A stretch of 29,479 bases of DNA, taken from contig JAAAUF010000009.1 in assembly GCA_015499985.1 (NCBI GenBank), forward strand, positions 99,848 through 129,326, in the 5' to 3' direction. Shown here piece after piece: positions 1 through 9,876 of this stretch. A program made the position numbers and the translations under genes. Origin of the DNA: Haplosporangium gracile (taxonomy: Eukaryota; Mortierellomycota; Mortierellomycetes; Mortierellales; Mortierellaceae). How positions within the stretch are numbered: position 1 is the first letter of the stretch; every line of letters starts with the position of its first letter. Under the pieces are notes generated by a model. That model searched no databases. It was not told where the DNA came from and saw only the letters and a list, made by a program, of their open reading frames with translations.

Positions 1-1906
1 CCTGGTGATCATTGCCCACAGCGCTCAGGTACACAGGCTCGCCATGTTCGTTGCGCTCGGTCGACATCAAAGCAACCTTCTGCATCTGACAGATGGGGCC
101 AGTAGCGTTCTGCTGGATGCGGCCGTTCTCGACCTTGCAGACAATCAAGCGGTCTGTCTGGAGTCCCGTCTTGGTCTCGGTCAAGATGATCTCTGCACCG
201 TAGGTGATGGGCGACGATGACTGGACAGGGGACTGGCGGTGATGAGACTTGGGTGACCCAATGCGTCCGAGACCGCAGGGGCCGTTGGCGACGATGGTGA
301 TCGAGAAGGCAGACCAGGTCGAGTTCTTGGCACAGAACTCGCCATCCTGAACAGACATGTACTTTGTGCGGACGGTCTGTGAGTTGATACGGTTGAAGAG
401 CGAGACCAGGGAGCCGGCGAGGATGCAGGAGGAGACGTTGCGGGCCTTAGCGGTCTTCTTAGAGGGCTTGGAGATGATGGCGATGGGAGCACTGTCAAAA
501 ACGGCATAGGGAGTAGGGAGGTCGGCAACATTGACGACACCTTCCTCGCCATCGACGCCGGCCGCAGCAGCGACGAAGCCGTTGGGCAGACAGGCGCGGT
601 CGTAGACCTGAAGCTTCAGCTGGAAAGATTTTGCCTTGGCAGTGCCAGTCACATACAGATAGCGGAAGGTGCCCGTGCGATCATCCTCCAGCGTCGACCG
701 TTGGCCCAAGGCGCTGTTGTTGTCACCCGTCTCGCAAATCACCGACATCGTCACCTGGGGACGGCTGCTCAACGCCGAGTTGGAGCCGTCGTGCGGGGCC
801 TGGATGTTGACAATAGGAGGAGGGCAAAGGAACCGCTTCTCAGATCCATACGACTTTTGGGCAACAGAGGCATGCAGACAGCTGATAGTCGTCATCTGGT
901 AACGCATTGAGGGATCCTTCGACTCGAAGACCTGACGAGACAGAACGGTTCCACACTGGGTGTCGGTGTTAGCGGATGAGGACATTGAAGAGAGCTTGGG
1001 AGAGAGCGAGCCAGGGCGGCCTGATACGTGGGCCTGAATCGACCGACGGATCTTTGCATTCCGTTCCTCCTCAAAGTTGGCGCTGCTGAGGTTGGACCAT
1101 TTGCGCTTGTTGATGTCGATGGTCGAGAAGGTGGGTGAGGTCGACTTGGCCTTGACCTTGGGTGAACGTTGTTGCTGCTGCTGCTTTTGTTGTTGAGGAG
1201 CTGTAGGTATGGCTGGCACACGGCTATTCTCGGAAGGGGTATCATCAAGGAGATGGCTGATGGACATGCGCGCCTTGTTGTTGGTGGCGCTGTTGGGTTG
1301 AGGTGATGGAGGTGCAGGCGATATGCTGTAGAAAGTACTGGTGGAGGAAGGGGAGGGCGAGCGGGACGAGGAGGAGGAGGATGCGGATGAAGAATGGACT
1401 TCGATCGCGTTCAGGAGAGACTCCATACTTGTGCCCATGTACTCTGGCCCCTGTCCAGTTCTGGTCTCTCTGGAGGTGAATTTCTGTTCAATCGGAGCAG
1501 CAAAGAGAGAAATTGTGGATTTGGATTGTTGTTGAAGGGGAAGAGGATTTGAGCCGGGGTACTTTTGATACTGGCTATCATAGGACTGGTACCCGGGCTG
1601 CTGCTGTTGCTGCTGCTGGTGAGGGCGCGATTGTGAGTTGAACTGTTGTTGAGATGGTTGGGTTGGATTTGAGTGGGAAAGAGGGTGTGAGAGAGCAGAG
1701 ATAGAAGAGTCAGTGCGGTGATGATTTGCTGAGGAAGGGGAAGAGGTTGAGGAAGGGTGGTGGTGAGGCTCATCCATTGGGTAGAGGGCAGCGAGAGAAG
1801 GGAGGGGTAGGATGGTGAGGCGGGCCTCAGGGTGGTGACGACTGGCGGTTGCCGAGTCGATGGACTTGGCATATGCCTGTGCGGCGGAAGGGAAAGGAGG
1901 TTTCAT
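1..1906 (-). CDS. CSL (CBF1/Su(H)/LAG-1) family transcription factor, 3' part missing (off left edge)
   Basis: One uninterrupted frame of 635 codons runs from ATG at 1906 to the left edge with no stop, so the C terminus lies outside the window. Residues 1 to about 320 are low-complexity (Ser/Pro/His-rich, polyQ near residue 95, later polyS and polyQ). From about 320 the sequence matches the CSL DNA-binding core. AQKSYGSEKRF then CPPP at about 349-365 is the hallmark of the Rel-homology N-terminal domain. FNRINSQTVRTKY at about 504 and the following ITYG...DRLIVCKVENG stretch match the beta-trefoil domain. CSL proteins bind GTGGGAA-type sites in the nucleus; fungal members work without Notch. 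The long disordered N terminus resembles the fungal class that includes S. pombe Cbf12, which is an inference. ATG 1906 is the first Met of the frame and follows a pyrimidine-rich leader. The family call is firm; the subclass is not. Confidence 0.9.
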   Translation of the reverse strand, partial: MKPPFPSAAQAYAKSIDSATASRHHPEARLTILPLPSLAALYPMDEPHHHPSSTSSPSSANHHRTDSSISALSHPLSHSNPTQPSQQQFNSQSRPHQQQQQQQPGYQSYDSQYQKYPGSNPLPLQQQSKSTISLFAAPIEQKFTSRETRTGQGPEYMGTSMESLLNAIEVHSSSASSSSSSRSPSPSSTSTFYSISPAPPSPQPNSATNNKARMSISHLLDDTPSENSRVPAIPTAPQQQKQQQQQRSPKVKAKSTSPTFSTIDINKRKWSNLSSANFEEERNAKIRRSIQAHVSGRPGSLSPKLSSMSSSANTDTQCGTVLSRQVFESKDPSMRYQMTTISCLHASVAQKSYGSEKRFLCPPPIVNIQAPHDGSNSALSSRPQVTMSVICETGDNNSALGQRSTLEDDRTGTFRYLYVTGTAKAKSFQLKLQVYDRACLPNGFVAAAAGVDGEEGVVNVADLPTPYAVFDSAPIAIISKPSKKTAKARNVSSCILAGSLVSLFNRINSQTVRTKYMSVQDGEFCAKNSTWSAFSITIVANGPCGLGRIGSPKSHHRQSPVQSSSPITYGAEIILTETKTGLQTDRLIVCKVENGRIQQNATGPICQMQKVALMSTERNEHGEPVYLSAVGNDHQ

Positions 1907-2145
1907 GGTTGTATGTGAGTTGTGAGTTGAAGTGGGAAAGTGGGGGTTGAAGAAGGGTAAAGTGAATGAATGAGAGGAATGAGGAGAGAGAAGGAAGGAG
2001 AGAAGGAGAGAAGAAAGTTGACAAGGGTTGGTTGGTCGGTGGGTGGTGTGCGAAAAAAGAAGGAAAGAAGAAGAGAAGAGAAAGAAGAGAAGAGTGTGAG
2101 AGAGTTGAAGAAAGCGGAAGGTGGAAAAAAATGTCAAAGATAGAT

Positions 2146-2164
2146 AAAAAAAAAAAAAAAAAAA
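2146..2164. repeat. Poly(A) homopolymer, 19 nt
   Basis: An unbroken run of 19 A on the plus strand (poly-T on the CSL sense strand), about 240 nt upstream of the CSL ATG. Its length may be unstable or mis-sequenced. It could act as a nucleosome-excluding promoter element, which is an inference. Confidence 0.85.
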
Positions 2165-3866
2165 GGGAGTCGTTGTCGGATGCGAAATTGAATATGGAAG
2201 GCAACCCCGGACTCGGATTCGCCATCGACCATCGAGTGGAAAATAAGGAACGGATAAGAAAGGGAAAAAAGGGAAAAAAGGGAGAACACACGAACAAATC
2301 GCTTCATCCGCATGTGCCAATTCAAAAAGAATGCCACTTTATTTTATTCAAAGATAAGCAATCATCGTCTATTTTACCCCAATCCACCATCACACAAATA
2401 CACAACGCCCATCTCACGCGCGCATTAATATTCGCATCGATAGTTAGTAGACAACCTCCTCGCTCACTCCATCGTACTCCATCCCTCACCCCAATTTACC
2501 TCTCCCACAGTTCATCATTGTTGCTCAGTCACCCCTTTTCAACGTTACTTCTCAATGCGTAGAGGTCGCAAAAGCCTACATATCCCTTCTCCCTTTCCTT
2601 TTCCACATCAACCATGCAAAAAAAAAAAAAAATCACTCAAAAAAATCGCTCAAATGGTGGTGTGTTCGAGAGGAGAGCGTACGAGCAAGTAAGACATATC
2701 GCTCGATAACAAGAACAAAAAAAGAAGGAAGAGAGCGAGCGTGAGAAAGCAACAAGCTCTAGGCAAATCCCCGCAAAACATGCACACACACCCGTACATC
2801 AACAAAACTCCATCGCACCACCATTCGTAATCGCAATGTAGCTTGAGAAAAAGAAAGTGTAAAACAACAGCAACTTGTAAATCAAATCTCCGGTGGTGTC
2901 CGACAATTAATAACAGAAAAGAGCAACCCATGATGCTTTCTCAACCCGAATACACATTCGATCTCGGAGGAGAGAGGAGGATGAGAAGCCAAGGAAAGGG
3001 TCGTTATGACAAAACAAGCAAAACAAGATTCTAACCCACTAAGTAACTGTGGGAAACGGAAAACAGTTTCGCGATGGATGGAGCAAAAGTGAGGGGAGGG
3101 GGGATGACCAACAAGACGACTGCTCTTCTCTATCCTCTTGCTGCCTCCTTTCTATGCCCTTCACTCTCTCTTTATTTGCTTGTCCATCACCCGGATCTCC
3201 CCTTTTCTGTTCCCTTTTGCTCCGTTATTTCTGGTTGATGCGATAAAAAATAAAAAAATAAAAAAAAATGAACATGTGAAATCAACCTTTATATTTTTTC
3301 TGCTTGAACCAATGATCCTCGACCCCTTCAAGGTCACTTGCATCACCACTTTCTTTTTCTTTTTCTTACAGTTTTCCCAACCCACAATCCGATGTAGAGG
3401 AAAGGCCATTGAACCGCCAGAAAAAAAAATCCCACGCACAATGATTAACCAATGGCCGTTTTGCACAGTTCTTGGGGGGGAGGAGGGGAGCAGGAGTGAG
3501 AAAAATGAGTGCAACAATCAATCGGAAACTCATCTGGCAAAGAGAGGCCGATGATTTTGTCCAAAAGTAGCAGATTCCCACGAACTAACCCTTTTTTGTG
3601 AAAGAGACTCCGCTTCTCCGCAAAAATTATCCCATCAGACGACGCATTTGGTGACTGCGACTGATGAGATTATCAAGATCAAAAACTGATGGATTGATCT
3701 GAGCGTCGACTCGCTTCGCCTTCAAACTTCAAAGTCTAATCGATAATCATATCATGTGACCAAAGTGTGGGAAAGTAAATCGCGTGGCATTCTTCCCTCT
3801 GGTAGGCCCATAAAATAAATAAAAAAAAGTAGATGTAAGAGATACGCAATGTTCCCCAAAAATAAA

Positions 3867-3872
3867 TTTATT
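3867..3872 (-). terminator. Polyadenylation signal AATAAA for the 3889-6417 gene
   Basis: TTTATT on the plus strand reads AATAAA on the minus strand, 17 nt beyond the stop codon at 3889. The position is plausible though close to the stop. Confidence 0.55.
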
Positions 3873-3888
3873 CTGTTTGTTGGTGCTG

Positions 3889-6417
3889 TTAGGAGGGGGT
3901 GGGTGAAGGGAAAACTAGGAAGGATTCCTTGAAGGCCTCCTCTTCTTCCTTGCGTTTCCGCTCCATCTCCCTCTCCCTCTCCCTCTCCGCCGCAACTGCT
4001 GCCTCTGTCCGAAACGCGCTGGGGGGAATATAATACGACGGCGGAAGTATGGTCGCACCAATCGCTGGTGCTGCCACAATCGATTTGTTGCTGTTATTGT
4101 TATTGCTGATATCGAAGGGGTGAATCAAGTCTGACCCATGCACTGACGCCGAGCGGGAAGAAGAGGACGAGGACGAACTGGTGGACGTCAAGGGCGAGAC
4201 CCCCTCACATCGGAGTGACCTGCTCTCTGTACTAACCCCGCTTGTCATCATCGTTGCTGCTGATGTTGCTGCTGCTGCCGCTGCCCCTGTCGCCGCAACC
4301 GCAGCAGAACTCCGTCGTCGTTGTCTCTGCTGGTTAAGTCGCATATTCCGCCTTGTGTAATAGACCTCCTGCACCTCCTGGGGCGTCAACACATTCATGT
4401 TGGCAGTGGCCAACGAAATGTTATGTGTCGTCATGATGGCGCTCTTGTCCAGGAGAGGTGGTGGAGGTGATGTCGGCGAGCTCTCTCGAACCATATAGAT
4501 ATGGTTGCCTTCGTCCCCTCGGATGCCTATGGGTTGTGGGGAAAAGGCTCTTGTCCCTGCAGAACCCTTGTTGGTGTCCATGGCCCATTGGTTCGACTGG
4601 ATAATCATTACATTCTGGTGAAGGTGCTGCTCGCCTGGTCCAGATTGGTCGGGCAGGCTGTGATGAGAGGGCTTGAAGTAAATGGGGCCCTGGGACGCTA
4701 GCTTGTCTTGCTTCTCGGTTGTCAAAGAAGGAGGTGAGGCTGATGACGACACAGTAGATGGATTTGAACTGCTTGAAGATGAGTTCGAAAGGGATGCTGG
4801 TCTAGGGTTCGAGGACACGATTGACAATTCAGGACTCTCCTTCAACTCTTCTCGGTGGCGGCGTAGAATATCAATGTCGCGATGGAAACTTGAAAGGTCT
4901 TGGCCCACAAAGTGCCGTCCTGTCGTTCGCTGGCCCGGGGTATTGGACTGCAAAGGCGACGATCCTACATGAGCAGGAGCTGTCGGTCCAGGAAGCCCAG
5001 TGGTCACTGATGGTGATGGGGAGGAGCGGGAAGAGATACAGGTGATGGTGGTCGAGGGCGAGTGTGAGCAGAAAGGAGAGACAGAATTCGACACAGAGGA
5101 GTGTTCTCTCGTAAAAGCAGTCAACGCCGGTTCTGTGTTCAAGTCTTGTAGGTAGTTGTCGTCAAACTTGGGCATCACCAGGTCCATATCCGACGCCATA
5201 CCAAGGATCGTGTTCATGTCGGCGTCCAAGCTGTTCTCCAGGTCAATCTCCAAGACTGTTCGATCCTCTAGAGTCTTCTTGTCCGTACCACCCTTCAACC
5301 ACTGGTCTATTCGTGCTCTACTGTTCGTGGGAGATTCGTGCGCTGTTATTGGTGTCTTGAAGGATTCATCTACAACCATCTCCTCGTCCGAAAGTCCATC
5401 GACATCCACAATCTCAGACGAATCCCGATGTCCACGCCTGGGTGGCACAGGTGGGTTTGAGGAAGACTTGGTTGTGATTTCAGTCATGCCATTGTTGATG
5501 TTCTTGTCGTCTCCATCCAATTCGATGTCGTCGCTAGAGTCGATCGAATCGAAGTCAGCATAGGTCTTGTTGTTGATGATTTCTCCTTCCAACTGTTCTC
5601 CTTGGGGGTTTGTAAGCTGCGAAAGGGATCCATCTCCATGAAGCAGCGATTTCGGGCTAGTGGAAATACGATTTGTCGAGGGGTGCTCAGCTATGGACGA
5701 CACGGACTTCCAGGGTAGAAAAATATCATCCCCCTCCCATACTTCTGTAGGATTCTGCATCGCATAATCGGTTCCAAAGCTGGCAGAGGTCAGAAGCGGC
5801 GATTGCTCCTTCCTAGCCTTCCTGAACGCGCCTCTTAGAAGCCGAGGTGTCCGGAAAGGCTGATGCTGATATGGCGCCGCCAGTGACATGGATTGACGAG
5901 CTCGTAGTCGTGGACCACTCATAGAAGGCCCTACTGAGTGATCAAACTCAACCAGACCGGTGTGTGAATGTCGACGGGCACGGTTGTAGTTGACGTCATT
6001 ATCACCATAAGGATGCAGAGTACGTTGGCCTGGTTGGATGAGTTGTTTCCTAGATCGGCTGTCGTCCATACGATCCTGCGAGCGATAGACGTTCGATTGT
6101 TGTGAGGGTTGTTGGAAGCCGTCGAATGGGTCGTCGGGTCTAGAAGGTTGAAGTATGCCGAGATGGTCTCTGGAGTGTTTGGGCTGTGTCAAGAGGGCTG
6201 CTGCTGGACTGAAGAATGGGCTTTGTGGAAAGGTGCTGGCGATGGTTTCTAGGGTGTCGTTGGTTCCCAGGGTAGTGGTAATGGCTGTATCAGGAACAAC
6301 GACATTGGAGCTGATGTCGGTATCGGAGGATAGGAGGACGAGGATTCTACTTGAAGGTGCTGCATCTTTGCCGACGCCCTCTTCATTTGCCTTGTGTGAT
6401 GGTACAAGCAGCAGCAT
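3889..6417 (-). CDS. Unrecognised large, mostly disordered protein (842 aa)
   Basis: A single 843-codon frame. I use ATG at 6417; the frame is open 12 codons further to a GTG at 6453 and beyond, but without an earlier ATG. I do not recognise a family. Visible features are: a basic patch TPRLLRGAFRKARKEQ; an SH3-ligand-like PPVPPRR near residue 325; an acidic EIVDVDGLSDEE near 335-346 that resembles a SUMO-interacting motif; a probable short helix around DLSSFHRDIDILRRHREEL near 504-522; poly-Ser tracts; a poly-Ala run near 702-720; and a Glu/Arg repeat helix near 807-825. A GTAAGC site at 6545 and a GTGACAG site near 6495 could bound a 5'UTR intron. The length and uniform openness make it a real gene; the composition suggests a regulatory or scaffold protein, which is inference only. 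Confidence 0.8.
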   Translation of the reverse strand: MLLLVPSHKANEEGVGKDAAPSSRILVLLSSDTDISSNVVVPDTAITTTLGTNDTLETIASTFPQSPFFSPAAALLTQPKHSRDHLGILQPSRPDDPFDGFQQPSQQSNVYRSQDRMDDSRSRKQLIQPGQRTLHPYGDNDVNYNRARRHSHTGLVEFDHSVGPSMSGPRLRARQSMSLAAPYQHQPFRTPRLLRGAFRKARKEQSPLLTSASFGTDYAMQNPTEVWEGDDIFLPWKSVSSIAEHPSTNRISTSPKSLLHGDGSLSQLTNPQGEQLEGEIINNKTYADFDSIDSSDDIELDGDDKNINNGMTEITTKSSSNPPVPPRRGHRDSSEIVDVDGLSDEEMVVDESFKTPITAHESPTNSRARIDQWLKGGTDKKTLEDRTVLEIDLENSLDADMNTILGMASDMDLVMPKFDDNYLQDLNTEPALTAFTREHSSVSNSVSPFCSHSPSTTITCISSRSSPSPSVTTGLPGPTAPAHVGSSPLQSNTPGQRTTGRHFVGQDLSSFHRDIDILRRHREELKESPELSIVSSNPRPASLSNSSSSSSNPSTVSSSASPPSLTTEKQDKLASQGPIYFKPSHHSLPDQSGPGEQHLHQNVMIIQSNQWAMDTNKGSAGTRAFSPQPIGIRGDEGNHIYMVRESSPTSPPPPLLDKSAIMTTHNISLATANMNVLTPQEVQEVYYTRRNMRLNQQRQRRRSSAAVAATGAAAAAATSAATMMTSGVSTESRSLRCEGVSPLTSTSSSSSSSSRSASVHGSDLIHPFDISNNNNSNKSIVAAPAIGATILPPSYYIPPSAFRTEAAVAAEREREREMERKRKEEEEAFKESFLVFPSPTPS

Positions 6418-7503
6418 TTTCCAACAACTGTCGTAAACGGCTTGTAGTAGCACGTGGATAACGGTAATGGATGTCAGTGCAACTGTTTGAAGTTTCTGTC
6501 ACCGGTGCAGCGTCATTGTGCGCGAGTATTGAGGTAAGAGCTTACTTGAGAGATATGTGCAGGCTATTTTGACACTAAGCGAGATCGAGTTGGGTCGTAT
6601 GCGATTGAAAGGTCGTGGGAATAGAATAAATAGGGGGGAAAAGAGTGATGGGTTTGTGAATGTCGTCAGGAGATTGGTGTGATCGAATGAGGTGAATGAG
6701 GCTCGAATGAGTTGCTAATTTTGAAATGGGTGATGTGACGAGAGAGTGAGAGCAGTGTGGAAGAGAGACAGATGGTTTTTGAAGTTAGAAGGCGAATATG
6801 ATCACCAAAGCTGAATACGAAGAAGGAACAAGAGAGACAGAGAGAGAGTGAGACAGGGAGAGAGAAGGAAAGACAGATCGATGACAACTGGGCAATTGAG
6901 AAGAGGTAGAAGGGAAGAGGAAGAGTCAGGTAGAGGGGGCGGACATTGCTGTTTACTGCTGGCAATCCATTGGTATAGGCATTGGGCGAAGAAGAGGAAG
7001 AGTGGTTCAGTAGCGTGTACCTTGTATATCTATGAAAAAGGAAGGTTGGATTGCGATTTTGACCGTTGACTTCTTCACATTCATAAGTTACCTTCAATTT
7101 GGATCTGTAAATAAATGAACAGCAAAGGACTGAAGGAGGGTGTGCGTAAAGAGAGGAAAGAATTGAAGTGAGTGAATAATGCAGCAAAGAGAGAAGAAAT
7201 GGAAAACGTAAAGGTGTGGAGCGCAAGAGGGGATGAAGTACTGTACAAGTGGAGTATCATGGATCAATGCGGCTGCATCGATTGGCTGATCTGCCTCGCG
7301 TCTGAACACGCTCCGGCACTGGCACCTGTCTCACAACTCACTCACAAGTCAGAAAGGTGGATGACCGATGACTGTATATGCGATTGTATTCTACCGCCAC
7401 GTGAGATCCGCCGCAAGGTGTTTTTGTGAAAGAAAAATGACAAGGGTCAGCCAGCACCTCCTTCTACTTCTTCACACCACCACTCACATCTTTGTTGACA
7501 ACC
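6418..7503. promoter_or_regulatory. Divergent promoter region between the 842-aa gene and ELP6
   Basis: About 1.1 kb separates the divergent starts at 6417 (minus) and 7504 (plus). The stretch about 6720-6950 is purine-rich on the plus strand (GAGA tracts), so pyrimidine-rich on the minus-strand sense side. The 60 nt before 7504 are C/T-rich on the plus strand. No gene is supportable here; the listed-length frames are low-complexity. Confidence 0.5.
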
Positions 7504-8780
7504 ATGGGATACGCCTCGCTAGAACCACACCTACCCTCGTCACACGCACCTCTGCTGCCACCAGGAACATTCCTCTCCATCTCAGACACCCAGGCCTCGG
7601 ACGGAAACTTTTTGTTGCATCACTTCATTTCAAACTACATCAAGGCTGATCAGAATGTTGTCCTCGTCGGTCTTGCCGGTATCCTCGTCCACTACACCAT
7701 GGTCGGACGCAAACTTGTAAGCAATTGAGTGTATGGAAGAAGTTAAAAAGGCTGCATGATGTACACGGGGTAATGCGCCGCAGGTACTTATCATATATGT
7801 TCTGCAATTGAACTTGATAGGGTGTCAATTTGGCGACGGCGAGAACAAAGGGAAACTTTCAGTTTGTGGACGGTCTGACACAGCTCACAGACTATGCTGC
7901 ACCCAACAAAGAATACCTCGCAAAGTCAGTAGAGACAAAGCCTTCATCGACAACTACAACAGCAGCGTCATCACCAGCTACAACAGCATCAACGACGGGA
8001 GCAAGGATAGCGCGGCCTGCTGCAGCAACAGCAACACCCCCTGCGCCACCAAAGGTGTTAAGCTATAGTCCAAAGTTGATCGACTTGTACAGAGCACTCG
8101 AGGAAATCATTCAGGACACGGCTTCAAAGTCAACTGGACCCTCTCGGAAGCAGCTCGTTTTGATCTTGGACGATCTCTCGGTACTTTTGAACTGCGGATG
8201 GCCATGTCGCGATGTGCTAGCCTTGGTCCGTTACTTGAAACTCTTGGTCGCCAAGGTAATAACCATACCCATGAGGGCTTTTATCCTTTATCGTGAGATA
8301 TAAGAAGGTCGGTGTATTGGCACAACACAAAATGAGAACTAATATACCATCTTTTCACACTTGATAACAATAGTTCAATGGTACATTGATCACACTGGCA
8401 CACGCCGACGCACTTATGGCAGAGGAAGTGAGTCAGGATGGACTAGTGAAGGGAGTTTTCTATGAGGCAGATTATATAATTGATGTCCGAGGACTCGACA
8501 GCGGTGGATCAAGAGACGTACACGGACAGGTACGAACATATGACATGTGCTGAAAGAAAGAAGGCGTTCGTTGTTATAATTATTTGAGGCTGATACTGAT
8601 CAATTCCCGTTAATTGTTGATGAATTATAGTTGTCGTTGTTGCATGGACCGGGATACTTACTCCGCCAACGCGCAGGACATGTCAGGGAGAACGAATGGC
8701 CTGCACTTACTCTTCATTACAAGATCCTTGACAATAATGTAGAAGTCTTTGCCAAAGGATACTCTTCTGGCGTGTTGTAG
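7504..8780 (+). CDS. ELP6: Elongator complex subunit ELP6, four exons
   Basis: Exons 7504-7716, 7821-8255, 8374-8529 and 8631-8780, all joined in phase 0, give 317 aa. Introns are 104, 118 and 101 nt with GTAAGC, GTAATA and GTACGA donors and TAG acceptors. Residues about 35-95 (GNFLLHHFISNYIKADQ, HYTMVGRKLGVNLATAR, GNFQFVDGL) match ELP6, a RecA-like protein without the catalytic P-loop. With ELP4 and ELP5 it forms the hexameric ring of Elongator, which modifies wobble uridines of tRNAs. It is somewhat longer than the human and yeast proteins (about 270 aa) because of a Ser/Thr/Ala/Pro linker at about 106-147. The first exon joins exon 2 exactly within the conserved GRKL-GVNL block, which confirms the splice. 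ATG 7504 has a good ACCATGG context. Confidence 0.9.
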
Positions 8781-8933
8781 AGCCTCTAATAGAACATCGT
8801 TGACCTACAAAAGCAGTCCCCATTGTTCTTTTGCCACCATTTAAAGAAGCACACTATCTTTTTTTTTTTTTGTCTTTTTTTTCTTCCGCAACAACTTTCT
8901 TTCTCATTCATTACTCACACACACAAACGCCAA

Positions 8934-9753
8934 ATGACCTCCTCGACTACCATCACTTCAAGTCAATGCCATGACCACGACCATCCAGGCCATGTCTGCA
9001 ACCACGCACCGAGCTCAGTCTCGGAGAGTCTCGACGAGATTGAATTCAGTCGCTCCATCTTCGCCGCCTGTACTGCCCACAACGTCGACAGGGTCCAGTC
9101 GATCCTTTTACGGCAAAAGCGAGGCGAGTCTCCGGCCATTACCCGCGATTCTGCCGGATACACTGCTTTGGTAAAATGATATTCATATGAGGACGATACT
9201 ATCATTCATAGCCTCGTTTCTGATGGTGTGTGAAAGAGGATAAGCTTCTCAGGTCATTTTGCATTTATTTATTTTTTTGTCATTGTAGCACTATGCAAGT
9301 AGAACGGGCAACATGGCAACCTGCACACTACTCCTGAACGCAGGCGCAGATGTAGACGCCAAGACACCCGAACTGGGCACCACGGCCCTGATGCGAGCCA
9401 TCCAACAGAACCATCTCGACGTTGCCAAACTTCTAGTCTTGTATGGCGCCAACCTTCAGGAACAGAACACCTCACACGAAAATGTCTTCCACATCCTCGC
9501 TCTTGCCATCAGAGACCAAGCCGGTGCCGGAAAGGGAGTGTTTGATGAGAGCGAAAGTTTTTTGGAGCTGGCGATGTGGCTGCGGAATAAAGCCAAGGTG
9601 GGCCACCCTGGTCGGTTGGAGGCGTTGCTGCAGGCTCGGGATGTTCGTGGACAGACACCGGCAGAGATATTGGATTCAGCAGGAGCAGCTACGGCAACAA
9701 CGAGTGTGGCGCTGAGGGAAATCTTTGTGTTGCCGCCAACGTCGACAACATGA
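8934..9753 (+). CDS. ANKRD39-like ankyrin repeat protein, two exons
   Basis: Exons 8934-9170 and 9289-9753 (phase 0 junction, 118-nt intron, GTAAAA donor, TTGTAG acceptor) give 233 aa. The splice joins DSAGYTAL to HYASRTGN, recreating an ankyrin core. Repeats lie at about 36-66, 74-107 and 110-143, with a degenerate fourth repeat interrupted by an insertion and a closing RDVRGQTPAEI. The order of a short Cys/His N terminus, SLDEIEFSR, then the repeats closely follows animal ANKRD39, whose function is poorly known. The N terminus has a dense CHDHDHPGHVCNH cluster that could bind metal (inference). It starts 153 nt after the ELP6 stop and has an AATAAA 22 nt past its own stop. Confidence 0.85.
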
Positions 9754-9774
9754 ACTGGACAGCAGTCCTGAATT

Positions 9775-9780
9775 AATAAA
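9775..9780 (+). terminator. Polyadenylation signal AATAAA for the ANKRD39-like gene
   Basis: AATAAA lies 22 nt after the stop at 9753 and 97 nt before the APC13 ATG, so the 3' end of one gene and the leader of the next share about 120 nt. Confidence 0.6.
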
Positions 9781-9876
9781 AATAATGTGTTCTCTCTTCC
9801 TTCATACCTTTTGTTACTTTCTTCGAACTTCTCCATTCATTCCTCAAAACCATCTTAACTCCTTCGAGACATACAA

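Larger units (their letters stand above)
1907..3888. other. Intergenic region: CSL promoter/5' leader and downstream flank of the 3889-6417 gene
   Basis: About 2 kb without a supportable gene. Bases 1907-2150 are purine-rich on the plus strand, giving a C/T-rich leader on the CSL sense strand. Open frames here on either strand are low-complexity products of these tracts (Phe/Leu/Ser or Lys/Glu/Arg repeats). The rest is AT-rich with several A-runs and no recognisable protein motif, tRNA or terminal repeats. Confidence 0.6.

Noticed and set aside
1827..2562. 156-codon minus and 198-codon plus frames in the CSL leader region
   Set aside because: They are translations of long pyrimidine/purine tracts (Phe/Leu/Ser or Lys/Glu/Arg runs) and overlap the CSL start; no motif is present.
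4745..4775. tRNA B-box-like GTTCAAATCC on the minus strand
   Set aside because: It lies inside the coding frame of the 842-aa protein, and no A box or cloverleaf could be drawn around it.
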